Source: Rusavskia elegans
Taxonomy: Eukaryota > Ascomycota > Lecanoromycetes > Teloschistales > Teloschistaceae
DNA length: 64,000 nucleotides
Direction: 5' to 3'
NCBI GenBank assembly: GCA_011316305.1
Contig: SAUG01000070.1
Span: 62,001 to 126,000 of the forward strand
The position numbers and the translations under genes are program-made. Numbering within the stretch: the stretch's first letter is position 1; each line of letters opens with the position of its first letter. Positions 11,313 through 22,218 of this stretch are shown in pieces. The notes below the pieces were generated by a model, which was not told where the DNA came from, searched no databases, and saw only the letters and a program-made list of their open reading frames with translations.

Positions 11313-14042
11313 TCAAACATTCGATTCAGGCTTTTGCCAGTCCTTGAATTTCGTATTCCACCTTCCCCAGACTGATGGTTTTGGTTTGTATGATTCTCTC
11401 GATGGTTGGCGCTTTAGTGGAAGTCCGGACAAGCTGCGGGACATCATTACTTTATCTTTCCCAGCCGAACCTTTGTCTATTGCCATTTCCCACTCATCTT
11501 CGAAATCAAGCATCCTATCGTTGCTGATCACAGGTCCGTCTTTGAGCTCAGACTCTGCTATTTGGGGCTCTAGTTCATCGGATTCGCTCTTTGGAAGATC
11601 GAGCCTCTTCACGATGAATTCTCGGATTGGGCGAGGAGGAGTCTGCAGCCATCTCGATAACACGAGGAAAGTGCTGTCGAACTTTCCAGGGTTCGTCGGC
11701 GCTTCAACCGAAAGCTCTGAGAGCCTTCTCTGGCTGCCGACTGGGTCTTGGTCCTCGTCATTAGCGGTGACCTCTGCTACGGCTTCTTGGTCCAAGCCTG
11801 ATCTTTTCAACCACTTCTTGAAACCCTTCTTGGGGCTAGTTTCACTCGCCGGAGGTTGGAACATCGTCATTTTGAGCCGAATAAAAGCCTTCCATAGCAG
11901 CTCAATGATGTCAACGGTCGTCACTATGACTAGCTGTGCTGCGAAGATGAACATGCACGCGGGTGTGAGCAGGACTGATAGCAGTACCCTGAGCAGAAAG
12001 TCAAGAAAGTTGACCGGTGTGTTCTTGCGATTGCCCCACGTATGAAACGCCTCCAGCACGTAGACTCTAGGAAGCTTCAAAGCGTGTGATATCCAGAACA
12101 GAAAGTACCACCATTTACTTTGAGCCGGGAGATGCTTGTCATTCTCAGGCTTCAGCTGTAGTTGCGCGAATTCTTTGAGTTCTCCCGATATCCTGTTCCA
12201 TGAGAAGCCCCACGAGTGCTTACTGTGCTGCATCTTCCTCCGAGCGCTGGCATTGATTCTGTAGACCAGAAAGTTGAAGTTTCTGTCCAGTGATTTCATG
12301 TTTGCGAGAACGAAGATTGTGACGGCTAGGGCGATGACCGTGGTGGGGACCATGACCGATACAACGTTGGAGGCAGGCGCGTCTTGCATGCTGAACAAGC
12401 TGGACGAAAAGGATAGGGGCAAGAATATGATGGTGACATATGTGAATAAACGGACGTCTTCTGCCGACTGAGAACTTGTACGGGCGGTCTGAAGCGACAT
12501 ATAACTGATCAAGTTGTTGTGGCGCTGTTCCGACAGTTTTTGCTGCTCTTCAAGGCGGTCCTTGTATCTACGCAGTAGCTGAGTGCCTTTTTTACAGTTA
12601 CGACCGAGTTTCCGCAGCCGTTCTCCGTGCCTGTCTTCATCCTTTTCGGACCATCTGCTCTGAAGATCCCGGCTATCTTCTCTCTTCTCCCAATCTTCAA
12701 TCGTCCTGATGGTAACGTCCAGTTGCCGGATCACGTCACGAAGTATCTCCCCAGCTTTGGAGTGGAGACGAGAATAGTTGCTAATGAATTCGTAGCTTTC
12801 GCTTTGTGGGTCTCTTGTCTCAGGAGCGTCAAGCTCCTTGTGGAATCCGGCAAGGATCCCCTCGCAACTCTGTGCCATCTCGGTGAGAACTCGCTCGACG
12901 TAGGTCATCTCGAGAACCTTTCTTTGCCCTATTTTGACCTTATAGAATTCTTCTGGGCTATCCTCGCCACTTTTGGCAGCGGTCCACTCGTCGAGCAGCC
13001 CAGTGAATCCATCATCTCTTGCTGCGGAGGATAGGAAATAGCAGGTCCACGACCGGTCACGGAGATCACCAACGAATCGAAGGGAAGTCGAGCAAGGTGT
13101 AATCTCGCTCAGGAAGGGAGCTTGAGAAAGACTAGGCATCTTTCTGATGCGAAGCGAGCTTTGGTAATCAAAATGAGGGGGACGGAAACGCTTGTTATCC
13201 TCTTCGGAGAGTAGTTGGTAGAAACCAAGGTGTAACTCTGTCTCCCAGATGTTACCCTTCCAGTCGACCCGTTCTCCAAAGAAGCTTTCTGAAGATCCAT
13301 GACGACGTAGGAACTCGAGAAACATAGGTTTCTCTTGTTCTGGAGCGGTGAGCCAGCAGATTAGCCTAATCTCCTGTTGATGACTACTGAGTTCAACCAG
13401 CCGCTTTTTTGCGTGGTCAAATGTCCGAGGTCGCACCAAGCTGTCGTAAAATTCTGCGGCATTGTCGCACCATTCTACGTTCATTCGCCTTTGGACGGAA
13501 TAGCCGTTAAATCCCTCCCGTTTCTTAGTGCCAGAGTCTGCTACATGTGGGGAAAAGATTGCTGGCTCGGGGCTTTCGCTGAACTTTCTCGAAGTCTTCC
13601 ATCTGTCGACGGCAGTCTTAAAGCTATCGAAAAAATCGATGCCCTTGAATGCTTGTTCGACATCAATCTTCAAGGGTTGCTCATGGAGGTATGTAGGGTG
13701 ATGATACATCCATGCGGGCAAGAACTTTGAGTCGTCATTGACGTTCCTTCGAGTGGGTTTTGATGAAGCGCCTGAATGCCGAGGCATCTCAATGGATGCT
13801 TTTCGCTTGTGAAGATTTGGTTGACTCTTCGGAAGAGCATTCGCTATTGCCGTATCTTGCACTGCTTCGCCATCCTTTCGGATGTTTTTGGAAGGCCTCG
13901 AAATTCGTAAGCGGCCGAGAGTCATGCCAGATATGGATTGATGAGAGACCCTCCCGCGATGGAACCAGATTGAAAGGGCCAACTTACATAGTGAACTTAC
14001 ATTCCGGAAACAAACCTCCGATGAGAATAGAAAATGTCTCAT
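11313..14042 (-). CDS. CorA-like divalent-cation transporter family membrane protein (909 aa)
   Basis: A long uninterrupted minus-strand frame. Residues about 100-450 form a soluble region with tryptophans (WMYHHPTYL; WCDNAAEFYDSL; SWTCYFLSSA). Residues about 430-525 are a charged helical stalk ending SLQTARTSSQSAEDVRLFTY. Then come two adjacent membrane helices: about 532-551 (TYVTIIFLPLSFSSSLFS) and 561-581 (VVSVMVPTTVIALAVTIFVL). This stalk plus paired C-terminal helices is the CorA/ZntB architecture; the signature Gly-Met-Asn after the first helix is replaced by Ser-Met-Gln (551-553), as in many fungal CorA-like proteins, so true Mg2+ transport is uncertain. A further hydrophobic region lies near 680-720. 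The start at 14042 is only 31 nt from the stop of the upstream gene; the ATG at 13925 (MTLGRLRIS) is an alternative, and GTAAGT donors near 13985-14025 leave room for an intron. Confidence 0.75.
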   Translation of the reverse strand: MRHFLFSSEVCFRNVSSLCKLALSIWFHRGRVSHQSISGMTLGRLRISRPSKNIRKDGEAVQDTAIANALPKSQPNLHKRKASIEMPRHSGASSKPTRRNVNDDSKFLPAWMYHHPTYLHEQPLKIDVEQAFKGIDFFDSFKTAVDRWKTSRKFSESPEPAIFSPHVADSGTKKREGFNGYSVQRRMNVEWCDNAAEFYDSLVRPRTFDHAKKRLVELSSHQQEIRLICWLTAPEQEKPMFLEFLRRHGSSESFFGERVDWKGNIWETELHLGFYQLLSEEDNKRFRPPHFDYQSSLRIRKMPSLSQAPFLSEITPCSTSLRFVGDLRDRSWTCYFLSSAARDDGFTGLLDEWTAAKSGEDSPEEFYKVKIGQRKVLEMTYVERVLTEMAQSCEGILAGFHKELDAPETRDPQSESYEFISNYSRLHSKAGEILRDVIRQLDVTIRTIEDWEKREDSRDLQSRWSEKDEDRHGERLRKLGRNCKKGTQLLRRYKDRLEEQQKLSEQRHNNLISYMSLQTARTSSQSAEDVRLFTYVTIIFLPLSFSSSLFSMQDAPASNVVSVMVPTTVIALAVTIFVLANMKSLDRNFNFLVYRINASARRKMQHSKHSWGFSWNRISGELKEFAQLQLKPENDKHLPAQSKWWYFLFWISHALKLPRVYVLEAFHTWGNRKNTPVNFLDFLLRVLLSVLLTPACMFIFAAQLVIVTTVDIIELLWKAFIRLKMTMFQPPASETSPKKGFKKWLKRSGLDQEAVAEVTANDEDQDPVGSQRRLSELSVEAPTNPGKFDSTFLVLSRWLQTPPRPIREFIVKRLDLPKSESDELEPQIAESELKDGPVISNDRMLDFEDEWEMAIDKGSAGKDKVMMSRSLSGLPLKRQPSRESYKPKPSVWGRWNTKFKDWQKPESNV

Positions 14043-14073
14043 AAGTAAGAGCTGACTGCAGTAGATATTGGAG

Positions 14074-17000
14074 TCAGCGCGCCTGACATTTGACCTTTAC
14101 AATTGTCTCGGGAGTACTTAGAGGTCTGACATCGAAGTATCTCTCGTCCCATGGCTTGACAGTCCGTCCAGGACTTCGACTGGTGTCAGTCGCGGTCTCA
14201 GATACGTAGTTTGCCAGGGATGACTCCGATGTCAGTTGATATTGGGGTAAAGTAACATCGAAAACTGCTTACCCAGGAGCGCATAGACTGGGGCGCATTT
14301 TCGTCGATCGTTTGTGCAAAAACACCCGAGTCATACAAGGCGATGGCAAGCCTAGCCAGACATTCTTTTTCGATATTGGCGTCTTGAGCATTTCCCAACA
14401 TGTACCCGAACTTGGCAGCAAACAATGTCAAGGCGACCTGTACGGGACTTTCGAAGCTAGGAATGGACTGGTCCAGCTGTAACTTAAGATTCTCCTGCCA
14501 CGCACGAACACAGTGCTCGTCAGAATTGTCGAAAAACCCAGCTATTGCTGCCTCGATAGTAGCAATGTCAGTCGACTGAATAATGAAACCGTATTCACTG
14601 ACTGTCCTCCGGTATGCGAGGATCTGTGGAGCAACTTTGCTAGCCTGGAGACTTCGAAAAGAATCAAGATCATCCCCAGTTGGAGACACAGCAACTGGTA
14701 CGGTTGTTCGAGCCACATTGAAACCACTGGCCTCAACATGATTGATAAGCTCTTGGTCGGCATTAGCTTGGGTTCCAGATGCACCCTGTGTCGGAATGAC
14801 GAATGTTTTCAGTATATTGGTCCTAATTTGCCGACTCCCAAGGGACTTTTGACAATCTTCGAACCCTTGCCGGATTTCATTGAACCTGTGCCTGACAGGG
14901 TCGTCCTGTCCTCTCGCCTGCAGGTCGCATTTCTTGCCTAACGAGGTAATCAGATGCTCAAGCTGTTGAAAAGCTAGCCAAAGCATTGTAAAATCCGAAA
15001 GGTGGTACTGTGGAAAGATATTGTATATGCCTCCATAATCCGGTGAAATGGTATCATACGGTCGTAACACCTCTTCATCATGTCGCTCAACCCAGAGGTT
15101 TTCCATGTGTCTGCTCTGAGCCAAGTACACAAGCCAATCGTTCAACCTAGAATGCAGGAGATCGAGTATGAACCCCCAGTCTGAGTCCCATGTACTGAGA
15201 TAAAGCCATAGCTTCGAGAAATTATAAGCGCCCTCCACAACTTGTGAAGTTGAGGGTTCATCTCCTGAGGGTGTACCGTCAGTTGGATCACCTGCAACGT
15301 AGTAGTAAGTCGCCCAGCTACCACTGAATTTGGCGACCTTGAAGACCCAGACGAGATGACCTCGGCATGTTCTTTTGATACGTTCTGAACATTCCTGCTG
15401 ATATTCCTCATCATATTGTGTGTTGTCGATGTGCTTTTGGAATTGGGTAAGAAGCTTGAATTGAAAGCTATGGCAAATGAGTATGGATTTGCTACCATCA
15501 GAGGAGCGTGTGGCTTACTATGCATATCTGCCCTCGTGTAGGCAATTGAGTGGATCAGCATCGATGAATAAAATTCCAGAGGTACCATTCTCGATGTGAA
15601 TAGGAACACTACAAGTGGATAACAGGCTTTCTAAATGCCTTGACAATGTGAATTGCAGCGGAAAACCTTGACAAGATGCTCTGAATGCGGTTGGATGAGA
15701 GTAAGAGCAGTGCAAAAGAGACATTCTACCAACGCCATTTACCAAAAACGGTCCAACCTCTGGGTAGTCTTCTGGAGTAGCGCCAAGTGTACCAAGGCAA
15801 GCATATAGCCCACTTCGGGCGTAAGACTGATCGATAGCAGATCCAGACTCGTTTACCTCTAAAGCCTCTGTAAAGTGTCTCTTCGCCTCTTCAATGCGGC
15901 CAAGCTTCCTTTCAATAAACCCAAGATTGATAAGTATAGTTCGGCGTCGAATCTCGGGTAGTCTCAGTAATCGGGAGTAGCTTTCATGTGCTTCTTCGTA
16001 CTTGTCTTGTTTGATCTGAGCCCAGGCTACTCTCTCCAGGCACTGTGCAGAGGTTGGTTTGAGGATGCCTTCCTCCGTGATAGGGTTCGGAAGAGTGCTT
16101 TGATATATCTTCTCTGCTTCGGCGAAGCTGCCTGTCTCGTCCAAGTACACTTTTGCGAGCCGAATTTGTACCTTGTCTTGGAGATTAGCGAACTCCTTTG
16201 TTGTGGATCTAGCTTTTGAGAGCGTATGGGAAAGTTTCTCCAGGATCTCTAGGGCTTTTGATTGCCAGCCGTGATTGCCTAGAAACTTGGCATATATGAA
16301 ACGAGCATTGCTCAAAGCATACGAGCCCTCCCTGTATAGGAATTCTGCAATTAAGCAGGCCATGAGCAGGTGGTATCTCGCTTCTGCGATCGAGTCAATC
16401 TTTGTACAGGCTAACGCTAGATCAATATGGTCATGAATAATCTTTGTGAGTCGCCGCTTTCCTTCGCTGTCAGAACTTCTCGAAGGGATCTGCATCGTGT
16501 TCACTATCAGCATCCTTTGTCTTAGGCGAATTCTTTCTTCAGCGTCAGTGTTGCGTTGATCTTCACCATCATTGATCTTTTGTGTCGGCTGAAGTGCTTC
16601 TGATTGCGGGTCCAACGGTCCGCGTTTTGGGTGCTGTAAGCCCGAAAGCTGGATCACTATGCGAAGTTCCTGGATCGATCCTGCAGGCACGATAAGATTG
16701 TCCTTGTGACTCGCGAGATTAGCCAGATCGTGAGATACCGACTGCCGGCCAGCACTAGCACGATCATAGCACCATCGATAGAGTCTTCTGATATCATTAT
16801 CCGCATCTTCATCCACCAATTTGCCTCCAAGGATCCTAGAACGAAGGCTTTCATCGGCACTGTTCTCTATTTCTGAATAAAGAAGCGAACGGTTGCGAAT
16901 TGATTCTTTCTCGAGGTCTTCGTTCGCTCCAGACTCAGTCCAGAGACATTGCTTCTTGGAATTGAGAAATAACGCCATCTTCAATTGACACATTTCGATG

Positions 17001-17740
17001 TCGTTCCGTACCAACACTTCTGTATTCTGAAACAGCAGCATTCTTTGGGCAGACTTCCCTGCGGGAACTGGTTGAATTGGACTATCCTGGCCCCTATGGT
17101 CCCGAAAACACACATCAGAGCTGACGAGGTAAGGCAGAGAGACTTCTTCTTGACCAGTGTTTCGAATATGATATTCCTGAACGACAGAATGATCATCGAT
17201 GATATACTGGAGTACAATTTCCAATCCATTGTAGCGAAAAGTGAACCGTGGCCAGCGATTGTGTAGCCAAGATCTCTCGACGGGTTCCAGGTTCATTCCC
17301 AAGGAGAGGCCAATACCAAACCCTGATCCTTGAGGAGAATCCAGAGCTTGTTTGAGGACTTTTCCCCTATTATAGTACTCGCGACCTCTGTCAATACTCC
17401 GCTTGTAATCCACACTAACCAAACGATTGTCGATGCAGCTGGCCACCTGAAGAAGTTCCCCAGTAGGAGTTGTCCATGCCAGAGTTCCATTGAGGCCGAA
17501 AGGGTACGTGGACTTCGTCTTTGAGGGGGGATCGAGGCTGGAAGTAGATCCGTTCGGGATGTCGAACAGATGGGCTATGTTCCCATGTTCACATTTAGGA
17601 GCTGCATCATGTTCAGTTAACGATGGACACAGCTTCAGCCATTGATCGAGAGGGCCAGAAGGTGACTAACCAATTTTCGGCAAATCATTATCCAAGTAAG
17701 CTAACTCAGCTTCGAGATTTACGATGGAAACGCAATCCAT
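14074..17740 (-). CDS. Large TPR-repeat protein, fungal family (about 1169 aa)
   Basis: Four exons on the minus strand join in frame: 17740-17723, 17665-15519, 15467-14273, 14223-14074. The frame is kept at every junction; the second intron starts GTAAGCC and ends CATAG, the third starts GTAAGC. Residues about 15-320 form a beta-rich N-terminal region (HNRWPRFTFRYNGLEIVLQY; NTGQEEVSLPYLVSSDVCF). About 430-615 are helical TPR-like repeats (EARYHLLMACLIAEFLYREG; AEAEKIYQSTLP; YEEAHESYSRLL; RIEEAKRHFTEALEV). The C-terminal 500 residues are helical and end with KPWDERYFDVRPLSTPETIV. No signal or membrane segment. Function is unknown; TPRs suggest a protein-binding scaffold. The 18-nt first exon (MDCVSI) is inferred because exon 2 has no suitable ATG and is preceded by an in-frame stop. 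Confidence 0.7.
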
Positions 17741-20419
17741 GATTCAATAGCTTTGATAAGCCGCGGGCTAGCATCAAGTCGTCGTTGCGGATGCGAAGCC
17801 GAAGATGCACTGAACGCAGGATCCGGGGGACCGCCTTGGGAGCGGCGCTGTACTCGTTTGAAAAGAGTCGTCGACTGATGCCATGCTGTTGGGAAGAGGA
17901 GATCCTAGAGCCAGTATGGCAGACTACTAACACCGCAAATGCCATGGTGCAGCTCAGCCGCGTCAGCAGAGTCAAGCCTTGAAGATTAGGCTGCATTCAA
18001 TCTGCAGAGACGGGGTCTGGCCATTCTGGACAGTCTTATTGAATAGGGGGTGTGGCGACGTTCCGGGACCTGCCAATTCTGGCGTCCCGCTCTGGATTTT
18101 CGGTAGAAGATGCTTGACCGGAGCTTATGGCGACAAAGAATCGTGAATAACAATAGGATCTGATGGCTCGAATGTCTCGTGGTCCGAGATCCCAGACAGG
18201 ATAGCGTCGCATACGCACGATTAGTCAGATATACTCAGATATACACGGTCCCCGCGGCCTTGAGATGAGGCAGCGACAACGTTGATCTGACCAACAGCAG
18301 AGGGTAAAGTGTTGTACATACAGTACATACGTCGTCTAAAGCTGCCAGACCGTTGTCGTCACGGAAGATGGTCGTTCTCCCCCTCAAAAACCTAGAACAG
18401 GCACAACCTATTCCCGCATTACAAGGTAGCACTCCCAGGAAGCTACCATCATGCTCCTCAGCAATACTCTTTGCCAACGCCATCCAGGACACATCCAGAG
18501 TCCATGTCAGCAGACACCAAGTCGCGAACAGGAATGCTCCAATCAAGGCGTGTAGTTAGGGGTTGAGTTCTGACGAAGAAGCTGTACGCTACTCAAGAGT
18601 CCCGTCAACATCAGCTAATTAAGCCCTAGGCTGTACCAAGGTCTATCTCCTGTCGTCTGGGACTAGCATTGAGAGCCTTTAGGCATGCAACGGATGACTG
18701 GCACTGAGATTACCATGGACCAACATCTGGCCCACATTCGACACTCGCGCTCTGTCACCTTGACAGGGAAAAGATCATAAGGTTCATGAATATTATTTCC
18801 CGGACACTGATACAAGGCTGAGGAATTAGAATGTTGTTGGTGGGAGAACAGCGATAGGTGAGATAATGAGAAAGCTCGGTGTTCACGAACGGTAAGGTAT
18901 GAACCGTGCACGAGAAGGTAAGACCCAGATTTGCGGCTTCGTCATTGTGACATAACTTCACAGTGGTGGCCGTTGACCATGGAATTGTGAGTAGCTTCCG
19001 CTGTAGGCTCCGGTCACGCCCTAGAAGTCGGGCTCGGACTTGGTGGGTCGTATGTTGCACTTGCACCACATACCCAGAACCATCAATAAGTAATGGCTGA
19101 GACCGGTTGTATCGCTATTTCATCTAGGCATCTGGATCAAGCCTCTAGGATCACTTTCCCCATATTTCTGTCTGACACTCCAAATTCGAAGGCCATTCCA
19201 AGTTTCTGATAGAGTCCTCGTTTGGTCATATTGGGCGCGACACGATTCTAAGCCTTTATCTGCAAGACTCCAAGATGGAAGAAACTGGAGGTCAATAGTG
19301 TGCTCTCGAAAAGCAGGGACTTGCCTGACCACCATTCAAAAGCCGCACAAAGTTGTCCTGACAATGACTGCTGGCATAAAACATACATCCTGTGCAGGAT
19401 TCCACGCATGGGGTCTAATGAACCGCGACTAGTCAGGTCGGATGAAGGTGATTTACATGCCAGAACGAAGAGGTAAGTAGTTAAAGGTGTCAGACTACGT
19501 TCTCACTTTCTGGGTGCGGAGCACTGCTCTACGTGAGCTGCGAGAAAGATGTTGGAGACATTCGGCGATGGAGGGAAAATACACTGGTAATAAAGCGCAG
19601 CTTTCCTTTCGTCTGCTAGCGTGTTCCCTCAGCTTATCAACGGTTACTTCCGTTCTAAGCAGCAGCTATACGGTAATGTTCGAGCAACTGTTAAAACGAT
19701 ATCCTGGATCGAGGTACCGGCCATCGCACGCCTGCAATCGACATGGCATGACGAGTCTGGTAGGGCAGAAGTAACACACATGCTAGCAGACGAAGGGATA
19801 CCAGGGCGCTACAACAGTCGGTTGAGATTCGATGCTCTCACGCAGGCCATGCACGTCCTGATCGCAATAGAGGGATACTTTTGGAATCGATGCTGATAAG
19901 AAGCGAAGGTAATTCGGGGAACCGTCAAGTGACAACAAGCAGCTGCAGTACTGCATGCTCTCTCCCTGGATGATCGTATAACTATCAGTGGTTCTGTGCC
20001 TGTGCACCCAACCGCTTGTTGGCACATCTCCATATCGCTATTATCAGCCCATCCTTCAGCAAAGAGTGCATTCTACACCTCAACCGACACCTGGGTCTAG
20101 TTCCCTACCAGTATCAGGGATAACGACCTGTAGGCCTGCCTCTATTTAGGGACAGGACCCTTTCGAGATTCACGTGACCCTCAAGCAAGCAACTAGACCT
20201 GTTACACTGATACCAGTTAAGGTAACGTTCAGAGCATGTTTGAGCAGATTGATTGGCATTCTCCATGTGAACAGTTTTTTGTCTGACTTATCAAATTTCA
20301 GTCCTCTTGCATCTGTTGTTCATCTCAAATTTACTTTGCTTGCCTCTTCCAATTCCTTGTTGCTATTTCTATTCAAGTTTCCTTCAATTTGACTTGACTC
20401 TTCCTTCACTGGATTCACT
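17741..20419. other. Long intergenic region, no gene supported
   Basis: About 2.7 kb. All frames are short and shadow-like on both strands. The last 140 bases before 20420 are pyrimidine-rich (long CT-rich tracts, few purines), the usual look of a leader and promoter of a well-expressed fungal gene. No RNA gene or transposon end recognised. Confidence 0.55.
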
Positions 20420-21388
20420 ATGCCTCTTTCACCCTTCCTCCCTTGGAGATTCCTTGACATCTTTGGCGCCCAAAGGTCGAACGTTTCTGATATCGTTGAT
20501 CCGTTGGTGTTAGAGCCTTCTATGCCAGCTGACGAAAATTTGTGGAAGGAAAACGCTTGTCCCCCTGTCAGCATGCTTGAGGAGTTCATGGACGAATCCT
20601 ACTTCCAGCCCATCCTTGATGATGGTGATCTCCATGATACCCCCGGCGCATATCATACTCCCGGTTTGAGCGAAAATCCGGATCAGTCCTCGGACTCTTC
20701 GTACGACATCCCGCAACCTTACATACAGAGTGAAGACCTGATAATGCCTAGATCTCAAGACACTATCCGAGCGTCACCAGTGGTGCCATTCTTAGTCGTA
20801 CATTATGAGCGGTCACCCTACTTTGCCCCGTCTCCTATCAAAGCAGCAAAAGCCACGGGATCCACATCATCCGAGAAGACAGCCTCAGCGAAACCGGTCA
20901 CGGAACCCCATATGTCGATGTCAGTCTACGAAAAGCTGACAGGATCCCGCCGGACCTCACCCACAGCACGAGAAAAAGAGAGTGACCGGCTCGCCATCTC
21001 ACAGCCATCTACTTGCACCTGGACACATTCACATGGCCCCTTCAATCAGCCTTCCACATCATCCGAAAGTACGCCGCCTTCCCAGCGAGAACTGAATGAT
21101 GTCTTGGGACACGCATCTCGAGTCGAAACCGCGGACCGGATCTCCAGGATCACTTTTCCAGTGCAGTCTCCATCTCCGAGCCCATCAGCGTCTACAAAGT
21201 CAATGCCATCATCCGGGAATTCTTCTTGGATACCAGTGGTGCCCCGCCCCGAGAATCTGCGGCTCGCACTTGGAGGGAAGAAGCGGGATGATTGGGATTT
21301 CTCAGAGATTCGCAATTTTGATTGCATGGATGTGTCAATTAGAGGGAGGTATAGGGAGGGGATGAAGGGGTTTTTGAGAATGAATTGA
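20420..21388 (+). CDS. Hypothetical Ser/Pro-rich protein (322 aa)
   Basis: A single frame of 322 residues starting at an ATG that follows a CT-rich leader. Not recognised. The N-terminus is hydrophobic-aromatic (MPLSPFLPWRFLDIFG), then an acidic region (residues about 35-110), and a Ser/Thr/Pro-rich middle that is probably disordered and offers many phosphorylation-type sites. The last 50 residues look more ordered (PRPENLRLALGGKKRDDWDF ... DVSIRGRYREGMKGFLRMN). No signal peptide of standard type and no membrane helix. Could be a lineage-specific regulatory or scaffold protein; no function is claimed. Confidence 0.55.
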   Translation: MPLSPFLPWRFLDIFGAQRSNVSDIVDPLVLEPSMPADENLWKENACPPVSMLEEFMDESYFQPILDDGDLHDTPGAYHTPGLSENPDQSSDSSYDIPQPYIQSEDLIMPRSQDTIRASPVVPFLVVHYERSPYFAPSPIKAAKATGSTSSEKTASAKPVTEPHMSMSVYEKLTGSRRTSPTAREKESDRLAISQPSTCTWTHSHGPFNQPSTSSESTPPSQRELNDVLGHASRVETADRISRITFPVQSPSPSPSASTKSMPSSGNSSWIPVVPRPENLRLALGGKKRDDWDFSEIRNFDCMDVSIRGRYREGMKGFLRMN

Positions 21389-22065
21389 TTTAGACGGATG
21401 GACCTGTTCTCTGCTGGAGGGTTAGAGGAGATGGCGTGTGGGATCTGGAATGGTGTTTTGCTGCGAGGCTGGGTTGTTGAATCGAGGGGGTGATTGCAAT
21501 TATCTCGCTTCTGTGTAAGTGTTTGGCCTTGTTATATACCGGTGAGCGAGTTTGTGGAAACCTACTCATATTTGCTCCAATACCGCATGTGCATGATCCA
21601 TGGCCCCATGTGTATTTCCTTGGCAAATGCTTTCTGCGCATTTAATGCAAATCCGAACTTGCCTCAAATGGGATTAAGTATTAGACACGTGGGTTCATAC
21701 CCTCCTCAAATAGACCTTCTTCACTGTCCTCCCGCACATCTAAACCCCCACCCGATTTCCATATATGCTCGACATCCTCTCCCATAATGTCATTTTCAAG
21801 CCTACTTAACCAAATACTCTCATCAGTATCTAGCAGCTCCTTTTATTCTCCAACAGTGAATTCTTCTATCAACCCACTTCCCATCTCAACGGTGGATATA
21901 AACCAGATACCACGCCGACCTTCCCTCTTATACTCGCTTCCAGCTTACAAGGTCAAATGGAGTATAGTGAAGAACCTTTCCCGGTTCTCATCCTATTGAC
22001 GAGTCGCTCCCTGTTGCTGAATACGGCTGTTATATTGCCATCCCTACCGTCTTAATGGTGCTAAT
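21389..22065. other. Intergenic; only weak small frames
   Basis: A 70-residue Ser-rich plus-strand frame (21787-21999) begins with ATG but has no recognisable feature and is not called. The rest shows nothing. Confidence 0.5.
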
Positions 22066-22218
22066 TCATCTCTTCGATGGCTGTTTCGCGTATAGGAGGA
22101 AGGTTGTGTATGCATCGATGGAGAGGACCAAGAAGACGACGAAGAGGACGCAAGCGTAGGCGAAGATGGAGGAGATGATGGTGAAGAGTGTGAAACTTCC
22201 ACGGACTCTGGTGTGCAT
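22066..22218 (-). CDS. Possible small single-pass membrane protein (50 aa)
   Basis: A complete minus-strand frame, ATG at 22218 to TGA at 22066, encodes 50 residues. It has a short basic N-terminus (MHTRVRG), a long hydrophobic segment covering about residues 8-45 (including FTLFTIISSIFAYACVLFVV), and a basic end (KQPSKR). The composition is that of a membrane-spanning peptide, and it is codon-like throughout. It might also be the last exon of a larger gene: another open frame lies just upstream (to 22413), but it has no ATG and ends in TAA without an obvious GT donor. Function unknown. Confidence 0.35.
   Translation of the reverse strand: MHTRVRGSFTLFTIISSIFAYACVLFVVFLVLSIDAYTTFLLYAKQPSKR

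Noticed and set aside
11245..12045. Plus-strand 266-residue Ser-rich frame
   Set aside because: Antisense shadow of the C-terminal part of the CorA-like gene.
18235..18546. 103-residue minus-strand frame with a hydrophobic start
   Set aside because: A hydrophobic N-terminus is the only feature; Cys-rich middle shows no motif and the plus strand is open too.
21787..21999. 70-residue Ser-rich plus-strand frame
   Set aside because: Starts with ATG but is short, low in complexity, and has no other support.
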